Shown: in pieces, positions 18,666 to 29,260 of the stretch
Position numbering within the stretch: the first letter of the stretch is position 1
Layout of the letters: each line of letters opens with the position of its first letter
NCBI GenBank assembly: GCA_963835825.1
Contig: CAWIGZ010000001.1
Coordinates: 372,001-436,000, forward strand
Length of the DNA: 64,000 bases
DNA from: JADGRB01 sp963835825
GTDB lineage: Bacteria; Myxococcota_A; Polyangia; Fen-1088
Reading direction: 5' to 3'
The notes under the pieces: model-generated
What the model saw: only the letters and a program-made list of their open reading frames with translations
Database searches by the model: none
What the model was told of the DNA's origin: nothing
Translations under genes and position numbers: made by a program

Positions 18666-18982
18666 CGTCGGCGGGCGGCGTTTATGGGCGTCGGCGGGCG
18701 GCGTTCATGGGCGTCTGCGGCGGCGTTCATGGGTGCGCGAGGCGGCGTTCATGGGCGCGTGAGGGGGCGTTCAGGGGCGCGCGGTGCGGCCGGCGTTCAT
18801 GGGGCGAGTGCGGGCGCTCATGGCGCGCGTGAGGGGGGCGCTCATGGCGCGCGCGAGGGGGCGCTCATGGGGCGAGTGGGGGCGCTCATGGCACGCGTGA
18901 GTGGGGGCGCTCATGGCGCGCGTGAGTGGGGCGGCGCTCATAGCGCGCGTGGGGCGGCGTTCATGGGCCCGTGCGGCGGCGT
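18666..18982. repeat. Degenerate minisatellite, about 14 units of about 23 bp
   Basis: The core ggcg(t/c)tcatggg recurs about 14 times, with spacers of the cgcgcgtgaggg type. Units near 18670-18790 use gttcatgg and those at 18800-18940 use gctcatgg, so the array has sub-families. The last unit (ggcgttcaagg) contains the stop codon of the SDR gene, so the array begins exactly where that gene ends. Frames through it are repetitive (RAMSAPLT-type) and I do not consider them coding. Confidence 0.8.
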
Positions 18983-19693
18983 TCAAGGGGTTGGTCCCCG
19001 GATGAGCCAGAGGCGCAGCGACGTCAGGCGGTCGAGCAGCCAGACCAGCGCCCCCATGCGCCACGGGTAGGTCACCAGGGCCGGGCGTCGTTCGAGGCAG
19101 CGCAGGACGACGCCGGCGGCGCGCTCCGTGGTGAGCATGAAGGGCCGCACCGGGTGCTTCGCCAGCTTGGTGTCGACGAAGCCGAACCTGACGTTCGTGA
19201 CCTGGACGCCGAGCGGGCGCAGCGCCAGCGAGAGGCCGTCCAGGTACGAAGACATCCCCGCCTTCGAGGCGGCGTAGCTGGGCGCCGCTGCTGAGATGCC
19301 GTCGCCGATGCTGGAGAGACCGACGAGGTGGCCGCGCCCGGCCGCGATCATCGGCGGCAGGACGAGCGAGGCAGTCTCGATGGCGCCGACCAGATTGACC
19401 CGCACGACCTCCGCGTCCCGCGCCAGGTTGGCCGGGTCGAACAGGTCCCCGATGCCGGCGCAGTAGACGCAAGCGTCGAACGGCGGCTCGGAGCCGAGGA
19501 GGGCCTGCAGGACCGTTCGGTAGTCGGGCGCGGCCACGTCAGCGACGACGTGGCGATAGCCGGCCGCCTCGACCGGCGACCGGCGCCGCGAAAGGCCGAC
19601 GACCGTGGACCCTTCCGCCAGGAGGCGCCCGGTCAGCGCCAGCCCGATCCCGTCGCTGTTGCCGACGACCAGCACGCGGCGGCCGGGGAGCAT
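18983..19693 (-). CDS. Short-chain dehydrogenase/reductase
   Basis: A 236-residue SDR. The nucleotide-binding motif is VLVVGNSDGIGLAL at the N-terminus (Gly-rich loop GxxxGIG), followed by ADVAAPD, CVYCAGIGD and the active-site Ser and YAASK (SSIGDGISAAAPSYAASKAG). The Arg-rich strand after the second beta (GLSRRRS) suggests NADP(H). The C-terminal about 40 residues are hydrophobic and could touch the membrane. The substrate is unknown. The acidic protein gene lies 9 bp upstream and is probably co-transcribed. The stop codon falls inside the first unit of a minisatellite. Confidence 0.88.
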   Translation of the reverse strand: MLPGRRVLVVGNSDGIGLALTGRLLAEGSTVVGLSRRRSPVEAAGYRHVVADVAAPDYRTVLQALLGSEPPFDACVYCAGIGDLFDPANLARDAEVVRVNLVGAIETASLVLPPMIAAGRGHLVGLSSIGDGISAAAPSYAASKAGMSSYLDGLSLALRPLGVQVTNVRFGFVDTKLAKHPVRPFMLTTERAAGVVLRCLERRPALVTYPWRMGALVWLLDRLTSLRLWLIRGPTP

Positions 19694-19702
19694 CGCCCGG
19701 CC

Positions 19703-20176
19703 TCAGAGCTGAATGTGCAGCGGCAGCCCCTTCTCGATCGACTCGGTCGCGCCGTCGGCGACCAGGTGCCAGATGTGCCGCAGCTGCGCCTCGATGACGG
19801 TCCCTTCGTCCTCTTCTTCTTCCTCGTCTTCCTCTTCGTCCTCGTCCGGCTCCTCGGTGTCGACCGAGAGCTCTTCGCGCATCTCCTCCAGGACGTCGAG
19901 CAGCGCCTGCGATGATGCGACGCGGAAGTCACCGACGACCACCCGCCCCTCGAACTCGACCGGCATGTAGATCTCGGCGCCCAGGTCGTGGGCGTCCAGC
20001 CGATCCAGAAACTCGGTCAGGGCCTCCTCGGACAGGCGGGCGGCGATGGTGTGGGAGGCGTGCTCGTCTCCTTTTTCGCCCTGGGACGCGCCCGCTTCGG
20101 TCAACAGCTTGGCGAGCGTCCGCGCCTCGTCTTCGTCCAGGCGATGCGACAGCGGCGCCAGCTCGATCTCGGCCAT
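19703..20176 (-). CDS. Small acidic protein of unknown function
   Basis: A 157-residue protein starting at the ATG at 20176 (MAEIELAPLSHRLDEDEART). It has an N-terminal helical part, a middle strand-rich part (AEIYMPVEFEGRVVVGDFRVASSQAL) and an acidic run (EEPDEDEEEDEEEEEDEG) before the C-terminal helix. I do not recognise the family. It diverges from glnD with a 72-bp gap, and the SDR gene follows after 9 bp. Confidence 0.7.
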   Translation of the reverse strand: MAEIELAPLSHRLDEDEARTLAKLLTEAGASQGEKGDEHASHTIAARLSEEALTEFLDRLDAHDLGAEIYMPVEFEGRVVVGDFRVASSQALLDVLEEMREELSVDTEEPDEDEEEDEEEEEDEGTVIEAQLRHIWHLVADGATESIEKGLPLHIQL

Positions 20177-20248
20177 GGGGATAACCGTGCCGCACGCACC
20201 GACGGACGTCAAATGCCTCCAGGCGGATTCTGGTAGTGTGTGGCCTCG

Positions 20249-22917
20249 ATGACGTTGGATATCGTGCGGGCATTTTCGGAGGCTCGCGAGCGTGCCTCGG
20301 CGGCGGTGCGCGCCGGCGGAAACGGGATCGAGGTGGCCAGGGCCCTTTCCGGCGACGTCGACGCCATCGTCATCGAGGCGGCGGGCCGGGAGGTGGCCAA
20401 GTGCAAGACGCCGGTGGCGGTCTTCGCGACCGGCGGGTTCGGCCGCCGCGAGCTGGCGCCCTACTCCGATCTCGACCTCCTCGTGTTGTGCCCCAAGACG
20501 CCCGGGCCGGACGTCCAGACCCTGGCCGAGGCGATTCTTTACCCGCTGTGGGACGCCAAGGTCGACGCCGGGCATGCCGTCCGATCGTACGATCAGGCGC
20601 TCTCCCTGCCGGCCAGCGACCTGGCGGCCGCCACCGCGCTGCTCGACGCGCGCTTCCTGACCGGGGACGAGGCGCTGGGGCGCCGCTTCCTGGAGGCGTT
20701 TCGCAAGCGGGTGGCCAAGACGGCCGCCGAGGACTTCGTGGCCCGACTGCGCGCCGAGCAGACGCGCGCGCCACAGCCGGTTCGGCGACACGATCTTCCT
20801 CCTCGAGCCCGACCTCAAGAACGGCCCGGGCGGCATGCGCGATCTGTGCGTCGGCCGCTGGGCGGCGATGGCCCGCTTCGGGACCTCCGACCCCAAGGAG
20901 CTCCTGGCCAAGGGGGTGATGACCGGGCGCCTGGCGCAGGCGTTCATCAACGCCACCGAGTGGTTGTTGCGCGTTCGCATCGCCATGCACGCCGCGGCCG
21001 GGCGCCGGATGGATCACCTGCGCTTCGCGCTGCAGGAGGCGATGGCGCCCGTGCTCTGCCCCGACGCGCGCGATCTCGGGCGGCGTCATCCGCCCGGCGG
21101 TTCACCCGGCGGTCGAGGCGCTGATGCACCAGTATCACGCGCACGCCAAGCTGATTCGCAACGAGACCGAGCGGCTGCTCCAGCGGGCGACGGCGCGCGA
21201 CGAGCCCCGCCGTCCCAGCCAGCCGGTGCCGACGCTCGACGGCGGCGCCGTCGACGAGAGCTTCGTCGTCCGCGAGGGGGCGCTGGAGGGGAAGGACGGG
21301 TCGGTCTTCGAGAAGAAGCCGTCGGAGATGCTCCGCATCTTCCAGGTGGCGATCGCCTTCGACATCCCGCTGTCGCTGCGGACGCTGGAGATGCTCGGCG
21401 AGCTGGCGGCCACCCGCGGCGAGGCGCTGCGCGCCGATCCCGACTCCGGCCGCTGCTTCATGGAGATCCTCTGCGACGGGCGCGACAAGGCCAACCCCTC
21501 GCGCCTCGAGCAGATGCAGGACCTCGGCCTACTCGCCGCGCTGATGCCCGAGTGGGAGCCGTCGACGGGGCGCGTGCAGCACGACATCTATCACGTCTAC
21601 ACCGTCGACCAGCACGCGCTGTACGCGGTCGGGCGGCTGCACGCGCTCGGCCGCGGCGATCACGCCGACCAGTTCCCGATGCCGACCGAGACGGTGCGCG
21701 CCGTCGATCCGCCCGGTGGCGCTGGCGGCGGGCACGCTGCTCCACGACGTCGGCAAGCCGTACGGCAGCCCGCACAGCGAGATCGGCGCCGGGCTGGCGG
21801 TGACCATCTGCCGGCGCCTCGGCATCGACGAGGAGGACATCCGGCGGGTCGAGTTTCTGGTCCGCCAGCACCTGGTGATGGGGCAGATGTCGCAGCGGCG
21901 CGACCTCGACGACATGGGCATGATCTCCGACTTCGCGGCCCTCTGCGGCGACGAGGAGAACCTGCACGAGCTCTACCTGCTCACCTTCTGCGACCTCGCC
22001 TCGGTGGCGCCCGACGCGATGTCGAGCTGGAAGGAGACGCTGCTCGGCGAGCTTTACACCCGGACGCTCAAGTTCCTGCGCCGCGGGCCGGATCTGCTGG
22101 GCGCCGAGCGCGCGGAGATCGTCGAGCGGCGGCAAAAGCGGGCGGCGGCGCATTCTGCGAGGAGCCGGAGAAGAACCCGGCGCTCACCACGCTGTTCGGC
22201 GGCTTCCCCGACCGCTACTTCGCCGAGAACTCCGCCCTGCGGATCGCCAAGCACGTCCGCCTCATCCGCGAGCGGCGCCGGTCGCAGAAGAGCGCGCTGG
22301 TCGAGGTTTCGCACGAGCCGCGCCTGGGGATGACCGAGATGGTGCTGGCCGCCCGCGACATCCCGGGCCTTCTGGCCGAGGTGGCGGGGGTCCTCTTCGC
22401 CAACCGGATCGAGGTCGTCGACGCCGCCATCTACTCGCGCCAGCCGGTCGACGCCGGCGAGGAGGCGGAGGCGCTGGACGTCTTCCGCGTGCGCGACGGC
22501 ATGCGCCGCCCGGTCATGGACGAGGGGCGCTGGAAGAAGGTCCGCGAGGATCTGGAGGCGGTGCTGACCGGGAAGGTGACCGGGGAGGCGCTGGTGGCGG
22601 CGCGCCCGCGCGGCGACTCGATCGCCGCCTGGCGGACGCCCGCCGTGCCCACCGAGCTCAAGCTGGACAACGACGTCAGCCGCGACTTCACGGTCCTGGA
22701 GGTGATCACCGAGGACCGGCCCGGCGTGCTCTACGCGATCACCCGCACCCTGTTCAACGAGGGGCTCGACATCCACCGCTCGAAGATCGCCACCGAGGCC
22801 AACCGCGCCATCGACGTCTTCTACGTGCGCGACAAGGCGAACCTGGTGAAGATCACCGACCCCGAGCGGATGGTGCGGCTGAGGACCAGGCTTCTGGACC
22901 TGCTCACCGAAAGGTAG
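20249..22917 (+). CDS. glnD: PII uridylyltransferase GlnD (four frameshifts)
   Basis: Bifunctional uridylyltransferase and uridylyl-removing enzyme acting on PII, the nitrogen sensor. All domains are present but in different frames: nucleotidyltransferase (ATGGFGRRELAPYSDLDLLVL), the GlnD helical domain (LLEPDLKNGPGGMRDL), an HD hydrolase domain (TLLHDVGKPYG) and two ACT domains (EVSHEPRLGMTEMVLAARDI and LEVITEDRPGVLYAITRTLF). Frame changes are needed near 20765, 21078, 21707 (each one surplus base) and 22147 (one missing or two surplus). The restored length of about 885 residues fits the family. The ATG at 20249 begins MTLDIVRAFSEAR. The clustered indels look like sequence errors, not decay, because every domain remains well conserved. 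Confidence 0.92.
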
Positions 22918-22927
22918 ACTGCGCGCG

Positions 22928-23965
22928 ATGAACGCGCTGCCGCTGCTGTTGGTGCTCCTGGCTCAAGAGACGGGCGGCGGCGCCGCCCCGCTGCTGGACA
23001 AAGGAGAACGGCTGTTTCGCCAGGGCGACACGGCCGGCGCGCTGGCCGCCTTTCAGGAAGCGGCCAGGGCCGACCCGCGCGACGCCCGGCCGCAGTACCT
23101 CCTCGGGCGTCGCGCTCGAAAAGAAGGGGGACGCGCTCGGCGCGACGGCCGCCTACCGCAAGGCGATCGGCCTCAAGAGCAGACTTCCCCGAGGCGCACA
23201 ACAACCTGGGCGCGCTGCTGATCGCGCGGGGCGACGCGGCCGGCGCCGTGACCGGAGCTCGAGGCGGCGGTGCGGAGCAAGCCCGACTACGCCGAAGCCG
23301 AATACAACCTGGGCGTGGCGCGCGACGCGCTCGGCAAGAACGGGGAGGCGGTGGCCGCCTACCGCGCCGCCGTTCGCCTCAAGCCCTCCGACGCCGGCTA
23401 CCGCCTGAACCTGGGCGCCGCGCTCCGCCGCACCGGCGACCTGCCGGGCGCGGTGGCGGCGCTCAAGGACGCCACCCGGCTGGCCCCGCGCGATCCGGTC
23501 GCCTGGGCCGATCTGGGGATGGTGCTCTCCGACCAGAAGGACCTCGACGGCGCGCAGGCGGCGCTCGACAAGGCGACCAAGCTCAAGCCCGACTTCGCGC
23601 TGGCCTGGAACCGCCTCGGCCGCGTCGAGCTGAAACGCGGGCAGGTCCCGGCCGCGGTCGCCGCCCAGGAGCGGGCCCGCAAGCTGGACGGCAAGAGCGC
23701 CGCCATCGCCGCCGATCTCTGCCGCGCGCTCCTCGAACAGAAGGACGCCGCCCGCGCCGCCGGCCAGTGCCGCGCCGCCGTCGAGCTCGACCCGAAGAGC
23801 CCGCTCGCGCACTACGAGCTGATGAAGGTCTTGGTCGCCAAGGGGGACTGCCCCGGCGCCAGGGGCGAGCTCGGCAAGTTCAAGGGGCTTCCCGGCGTCA
23901 AGCCCGAGGCGCAGAAGCAGGCCGACGCCATCGTCGCCACCTGCACGAAGCACGGCGCCCACTGA
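22928..23965 (+). CDS. Secreted TPR-repeat protein (three frameshifts)
   Basis: The ATG at 22928, 10 bp after glnD, opens a short hydrophobic segment (LPLLLVLLAQ). TPR units with the usual A/L/G/Y spacing follow to the end (ERLFRQGDTAGALAAFQEAA; EYNLGVARDALGKNGEAVAA; DLGMVLSDQKDLDGAQAAL), about eight repeats. Surplus bases near 23107, 23177 and 23251 break the frame three times. Correcting them gives one protein of about 345 residues. Such proteins are scaffolds; the partner is unknown. Its position between glnD and guaB does not by itself imply a role in nitrogen or purine metabolism. Confidence 0.8.
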
Positions 23966-24039
23966 GACGCGCGGGATCTCCCCAGAAACCGGGGCAGATG
24001 GCCTTGCCGCAGCGGAGGTCGTTCGGCTAATCTCCCGAG

Positions 24040-25510
<1,471 letters not shown>

Positions 25511-25525
25511 GGTCGCCCTCCGACA

Positions 25526-27097
25526 ATGACCGAACGCCGCGACCTGATCCTGATCCTCGACTTCGGTGGCCAGTACACGCAGCTCATCGCGCGGCGGGTG
25601 CGCGAGCAGAACGTCTACTCGGAGATCCACCCGTTCAACGTGCCGCTGGCGAAGATCCGCGAGCTGGCGCCGCGGGGGATCATTCTTTCGGGCGGGCCCG
25701 GCCTCCTGCCTACGCGGCGGGCGCGCCCCGCGATCAGCAACGAAGCTCTACGACCTGGGCGTGCCGATCCTGGGGATCTGCTACGGCATGCAGCTGACCG
25801 CCCTGCTGCTCGGCGGCAAGGTGGTCGCCGCCGCGCGGCGCGAGTACGGCCGCGCGACGGTGAAGGTGACGGAGCCGGGCGAGCTGTTCCACGGCTTCGC
25901 CGCCGGCGAGGAGATCCCCGTCTGGATGAGCCACGGCGATCGCGTCGAGTCGCTGCCCGGCCGGCTTCGCGGTGGTCGGTGAGAGCGCCAACTGCCCGGC
26001 GGCCGCAGTGGCGGCGCCGGGGCGAAAGTTCTGGGGCGTGCAGTTTCACCCGGAGGTGGTCCACACCCCGCGGGGGACCGAGATCCTGGCCAACTTCCTG
26101 TTCCGGATCTGCCACTGCCGAGCCGAGCTGGACGATGGCCGGCTTCGCGGGCGAGGCGGTGGCGGCGGTGGCGGCCAAGGTCGGGACGTCAGGGCGCGCT
26201 GTCTGTGGCCTGTCGGGCGGCGTCGATTCGTCGGTGGCCGCGGCGCTGGTGCTCAAGGCAATGGACACCCGCCTCACCTGCATCTTCGTCGACACCGGCC
26301 TGCAGCGGGCGGGCGAGGCGGCGCAGGTCGAGTCGCTCTTCCGCGACGCCTTCAAGGCCAACCTGCGCGTCGTCGACGCCAGCGAGCGGTTCCTCTCCAA
26401 GCTGGCGGGCGTCACCGACCCCGAGCAGAAGCGGAAGATCATCGGCCGCGAGTTCATCGCCGTCTTCGAGGAAGAGGCGAAGAAACTGGAAGGACAGGTG
26501 GGCGACGCCGAGTTCCTGGTGCAGGGGACGCTCTACCCGGACGTGATCGAGTCGGTCTCGTTCAAGGGGCCCTCGGCGACCATCAAGTCGCACCACAACG
26601 TGGGCGGCCTGCCCGAGCGCATGCACCTCAAGCTGGTCGAGCCGCTGCGCGAGCTGTTCAAGGACGAGGTGCGCGCGCTCGGCGCCGAGCTGGGGCTGCC
26701 ACAGCATGTTCTGTGGCGCCAGCCGTTCCCGGGGCCGGGCCTGGCCGTGCGCATCCTCGGCGAGGTGACCCGCGAGCGTTGCGACGTGCTGCGCGCCGCC
26801 GACGTCATCATCGAGGAGGAGATTCGCGCCGCCGGCCTCTACGAATCGATCTGGCAGTCGTTCGGCGTCCTGCTGCCGGTGCGGACCGTCGGGGTCATGG
26901 GCGACGAGCGGACCTACGCCGACGTGCTCGCGCTGCGTGCCGTGCACTCCCGCGACGGCATGACCGCCGACTGGGTGCCGCTGCCCTACGACCTGCTCGC
27001 CACCCTCTCGTCGCGCATCGTCAACGAGGTCAAAGGGGTGAACCGCGTCGTCTATGACATCTCTTCGAAGCCTCCCGCCACGATCGAGTGGGAGTAG
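25526..27097 (+). CDS. guaA: GMP synthase GuaA (several frameshifts)
   Basis: Glutamine-hydrolysing GMP synthase. The class I amidotransferase domain has ILDFGGQYTQLIARRVRE, GICYGMQ with the nucleophile Cys, and GVQFHPEV with the catalytic His/Glu. The ATP pyrophosphatase domain has the PP-loop CGLSGGVDSSVAA, and the C-terminal dimerisation domain ends VYDISSKPPATIEWE. A cluster of indels at about 25690-25750 (net one surplus base) and single surplus bases near 25967 and 26117 break the frame. The start is the ATG at 25526. The end overlaps the start of the next gene by 44 bp. Confidence 0.95.
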   Translation: MTERRDLILILDFGGQYTQLIARRVREQNVYSEIHPFNVPLAKIRELAPRGIILSGGPGLLPTRRARPAISNEALRPGRADPGDLLRHAADRPAARRQGGRRRAARVRPRDGEGDGAGRAVPRLRRRRGDPRLDEPRRSRRVAARPASRWSVRAPTARRPQWRRRGESSGACSFTRRWSTPRGGPRSWPTSCSGSATAEPSWTMAGFAGEAVAAVAAKVGTSGRAVCGLSGGVDSSVAAALVLKAMDTRLTCIFVDTGLQRAGEAAQVESLFRDAFKANLRVVDASERFLSKLAGVTDPEQKRKIIGREFIAVFEEEAKKLEGQVGDAEFLVQGTLYPDVIESVSFKGPSATIKSHHNVGGLPERMHLKLVEPLRELFKDEVRALGAELGLPQHVLWRQPFPGPGLAVRILGEVTRERCDVLRAADVIIEEEIRAAGLYESIWQSFGVLLPVRTVGVMGDERTYADVLALRAVHSRDGMTADWVPLPYDLLATLSSRIVNEVKGVNRVVYDISSKPPATIEWE

Positions 27098-27749
27098 GGC
27101 CGCGCTGGTCTTCGCGTCGATCGCCTGCGCGGCGGTCGCCGTCGCGGAGCCCGCCCCGCAGGCGCCCCATTCCGCCGAGCTGGTCGACACCCGCGAGGGC
27201 GTGACCGTCGACTGGCGCGCCGGCACGCTCTCCGCCGCCGGGGGCGCCGCGGCCGACCTGCGGATGCCCAGCGTCGATCTGGCGCGCCCGGGCGCCGAGC
27301 GGCGGGCGCGCGCGGCGGCCACGGCCAAGCTGCGGAGCGCGCTCGGGACCCTCCCGGCCGGCGGCGGGCACAAGCTCGATCCCGATCGGATCGACCGCGC
27401 GCTCAACCGGGCGCGCGCCGTCGACGTGCAGTACCAGTCGAACGGAGGGGCGGTCGTTCGCATGGAGGTCCGGTTCGCCGACTGGCTCGAGGGGGCCGAG
27501 GCGCCCACCACCACGGCGCTGTCGGTTCGCGAGGCTCACCTGGCGGCGGCTCCGAAGGCGATCGTCGGTGGCCGGGAGATCGCCCTGGGGGCGGCGACCT
27601 ACCGGGTCGGCTCCCCGCCCGCCGACGCCGGCGCGCGCGCCGCCCGGGTCGATCATGCGGGGCGGCTGGTCATCGACGGCGGGGGCGAGCTGGCGGCAAA
27701 GCTCGCCCGCGGCGTGGCTCTGATCTACGTTCAGAAGGTGCTGCGGTGA
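27054..27749 (+). CDS. Exported LPP20/FlgT-like protein
   Basis: A 231-residue protein with a signal peptide (AALVFASIACAAVAVAEPA). The mature start, DTREGVTVDWRAGTLSA followed by a stretch with many Ala and Arg (RRARAAATAKLRSALGTLP), matches the pattern of LPP20- and FlgT-type envelope proteins. In that family a strand reading VDWxxGxxxAxG precedes an Ala-rich helix. The ATG at 27054 lies 44 bp inside guaA; I see no later start that keeps the signal peptide. Its stop overlaps the next gene's GTG (GTGA), so the two are translationally coupled. The role is unknown, probably in envelope or surface assembly. Confidence 0.7.
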   Translation: MTSLRSLPPRSSGSRAALVFASIACAAVAVAEPAPQAPHSAELVDTREGVTVDWRAGTLSAAGGAAADLRMPSVDLARPGAERRARAAATAKLRSALGTLPAGGGHKLDPDRIDRALNRARAVDVQYQSNGGAVVRMEVRFADWLEGAEAPTTTALSVREAHLAAAPKAIVGGREIALGAATYRVGSPPADAGARAARVDHAGRLVIDGGGELAAKLARGVALIYVQKVLR

Positions 27750-28891
27750 GGAGAGCCTTCACGTCGATGTCGGGCGCGCTCGGCCTGGCGCTCGCGCTGT
27801 CGGCCACGGCCTCGGCCCAGACGCCGCCGCCCGCGGGACCGGTCGCTCAGCCGCCCATCCCGGCGGCCGACGCGATGGTGGATCCCAACAGTCGGATCAC
27901 CACCGGGCAGGCGCCCGTCGTGGGCGGAAATGCCGCCGGCGCGCGGGAGCGGGCGCTCGAGGACGCCATCCGGCAGGCGGTCGATCTGACCATCAACGAT
28001 CTCGTCGTCGATCCCCAGGCGCGGGCGGCGCAGGGCAAGACGATCCGCGCGCTCGAGGCCAAGGCGCACAGCTTCATCGGGCGTTACCGGACGCTGGAAG
28101 AGGGGGAGGCGAACGGCGTCTACACGATGCGCGTGCAGGTCGAGGTCGATCGCGCCGCCATCCAGCGCAAGCTCGATCGCGGGTCGGCGCCGGCCTCGTC
28201 GCCCACGCCGTCTCGGGCGGCTGCGCCGGCGATCGTCGTGCTGCCGGGCGACCGGACCCCTCCTGTTTTGGTGGCGAACGTGGTCGCGGGGCTGTTGTCG
28301 GCCGGCCTGCGCGCCCGGGCCGGCGATCCGCTGGCCAGGGCGCCTGCCTCGGTGGCCGCCACCGTGACAGCCGAGAGCGTCGACGAGGGCGCCCTGCGCG
28401 GCACCGGCCGGGTCTCGGTGGCCTGCCGGGCGACGGCCCGGTTCACCGGCATCTCGCTCCCCGATCGCGCGGCGAGCGCCCGGGCGTTCGCTGGCGGCGC
28501 CGACGCCGGTCGCACCGACTGCCTCGGCCGTGTCGCCAGCGCGTTGGCGGGGGAGATCTCCTCGGCGCTCACGGCTGCCACGGCGCCGACGGCCGATCTG
28601 CCGCTCCTCACCATCGATGCCGACGTCGTCGAACCGGCGGTCGTCCCCGCGCTGCTCAAGAGCGTCCGCTCGGTGGGGGCGGTCTCGTCCGCCGATCTGG
28701 TCCGGGTCGGCGGCGGCCACGCCGAGATCCGGGCGCGCACCCGCTCGGGTCCCGCGCTGGTGGCCGCCGCCCTCTCGCGTGACGCCGACGCGATGATCAG
28801 CTTGAGCGACGTGCAGGCCTCGGGCGCGGTCATCAAGCTGCGCGCCCGCCTTCGTCCCCCGGCCACACCGGAGACCGTGAACACTCCATGA
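27746..28891 (+). CDS. Exported protein with FlgT N-terminal-like domain
   Basis: A 381-residue protein with signal peptide MSGALGLALALSATASA. The mature N-terminus is a Pro-rich linker, then ARERALEDAIRQAVDLTIND and VYTMRVQVEVDRAAIQRKLD, a helix-strand pattern typical of the FlgT N-terminal/LPP20 fold. The C-terminal half (about 150-375) repeats strand-helix units with AEIRARTRS and ALSRDADAMISL and could be a second pair of such domains. The GTG at 27746 overlaps the previous stop and its own TGA overlaps the next ATG, so three genes form a tightly coupled set. No flagellar genes are in the window. Confidence 0.68.
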   Translation: MRRAFTSMSGALGLALALSATASAQTPPPAGPVAQPPIPAADAMVDPNSRITTGQAPVVGGNAAGARERALEDAIRQAVDLTINDLVVDPQARAAQGKTIRALEAKAHSFIGRYRTLEEGEANGVYTMRVQVEVDRAAIQRKLDRGSAPASSPTPSRAAAPAIVVLPGDRTPPVLVANVVAGLLSAGLRARAGDPLARAPASVAATVTAESVDEGALRGTGRVSVACRATARFTGISLPDRAASARAFAGGADAGRTDCLGRVASALAGEISSALTAATAPTADLPLLTIDADVVEPAVVPALLKSVRSVGAVSSADLVRVGGGHAEIRARTRSGPALVAAALSRDADAMISLSDVQASGAVIKLRARLRPPATPETVNTP

Positions 28892-29232
28892 CCACCCCTC
28901 CCCGCGTCCCCCCTCTCTTCCGTTCGCTCCGCGCACTGGTCGTCGTCGTGTTCCTCCTGGGCGCGGCCGCGGTCGCGGGATGCGCCCACACGCTGGGCGC
29001 CGACGCGGCCGGCGTTCGGGTCGAGTGCAACGTCCCCGACGCCAGCGTCTGGATCGACGATCTCCTGGCCGGCAGCGCCCGGGAATGGAAGAGCGAAGGG
29101 CACCAGATCCGGGCCGGCTTCCACCGGATCGAGATCCGCCACCCCGGCTACTACTCGTTCTTCCAGGAGGTCGACCTGCCGCCCGGCAGCCGAACCGTCG
29201 TCAACGTCAAGCTTCGCGAGCTGCTCGACTAG
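28888..29232 (+). CDS. Small PEGA-domain lipoprotein
   Basis: A 114-residue protein with a lipoprotein signal (LLGAAAVAGC, lipobox AVAGC). The mature part from about residue 45 to the end is a single PEGA domain: VECNVPDASVWIDDLLAGSA, then GFHRIEIRHPGYYSF and VVNVKLRELLD. PEGA domains are small beta folds found on surface or periplasmic proteins. Its ATG at 28888 overlaps the preceding TGA. It is the third member of the coupled module with the two LPP20/FlgT-like proteins, so the three probably sit together at the outer membrane. Confidence 0.85.
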   Translation: MTTPPRVPPLFRSLRALVVVVFLLGAAAVAGCAHTLGADAAGVRVECNVPDASVWIDDLLAGSAREWKSEGHQIRAGFHRIEIRHPGYYSFFQEVDLPPGSRTVVNVKLRELLD

Positions 29233-29260
29233 GCTGGACGCCGTCCGCCAGCGAGCGAGC

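Noticed and set aside
18771..19472. Open frame through the minisatellite on the minus strand (RAMSAPLT-type repeats)
   Set aside because: Its N-terminal part is a shifted frame of the SDR gene and its C-terminal part is the repeat array; no start or homology supports it.
19703..20986. A 427-residue acidic protein starting at 20986
   Set aside because: The first 270 residues are antisense to glnD. The natural start is the ATG at 20176.
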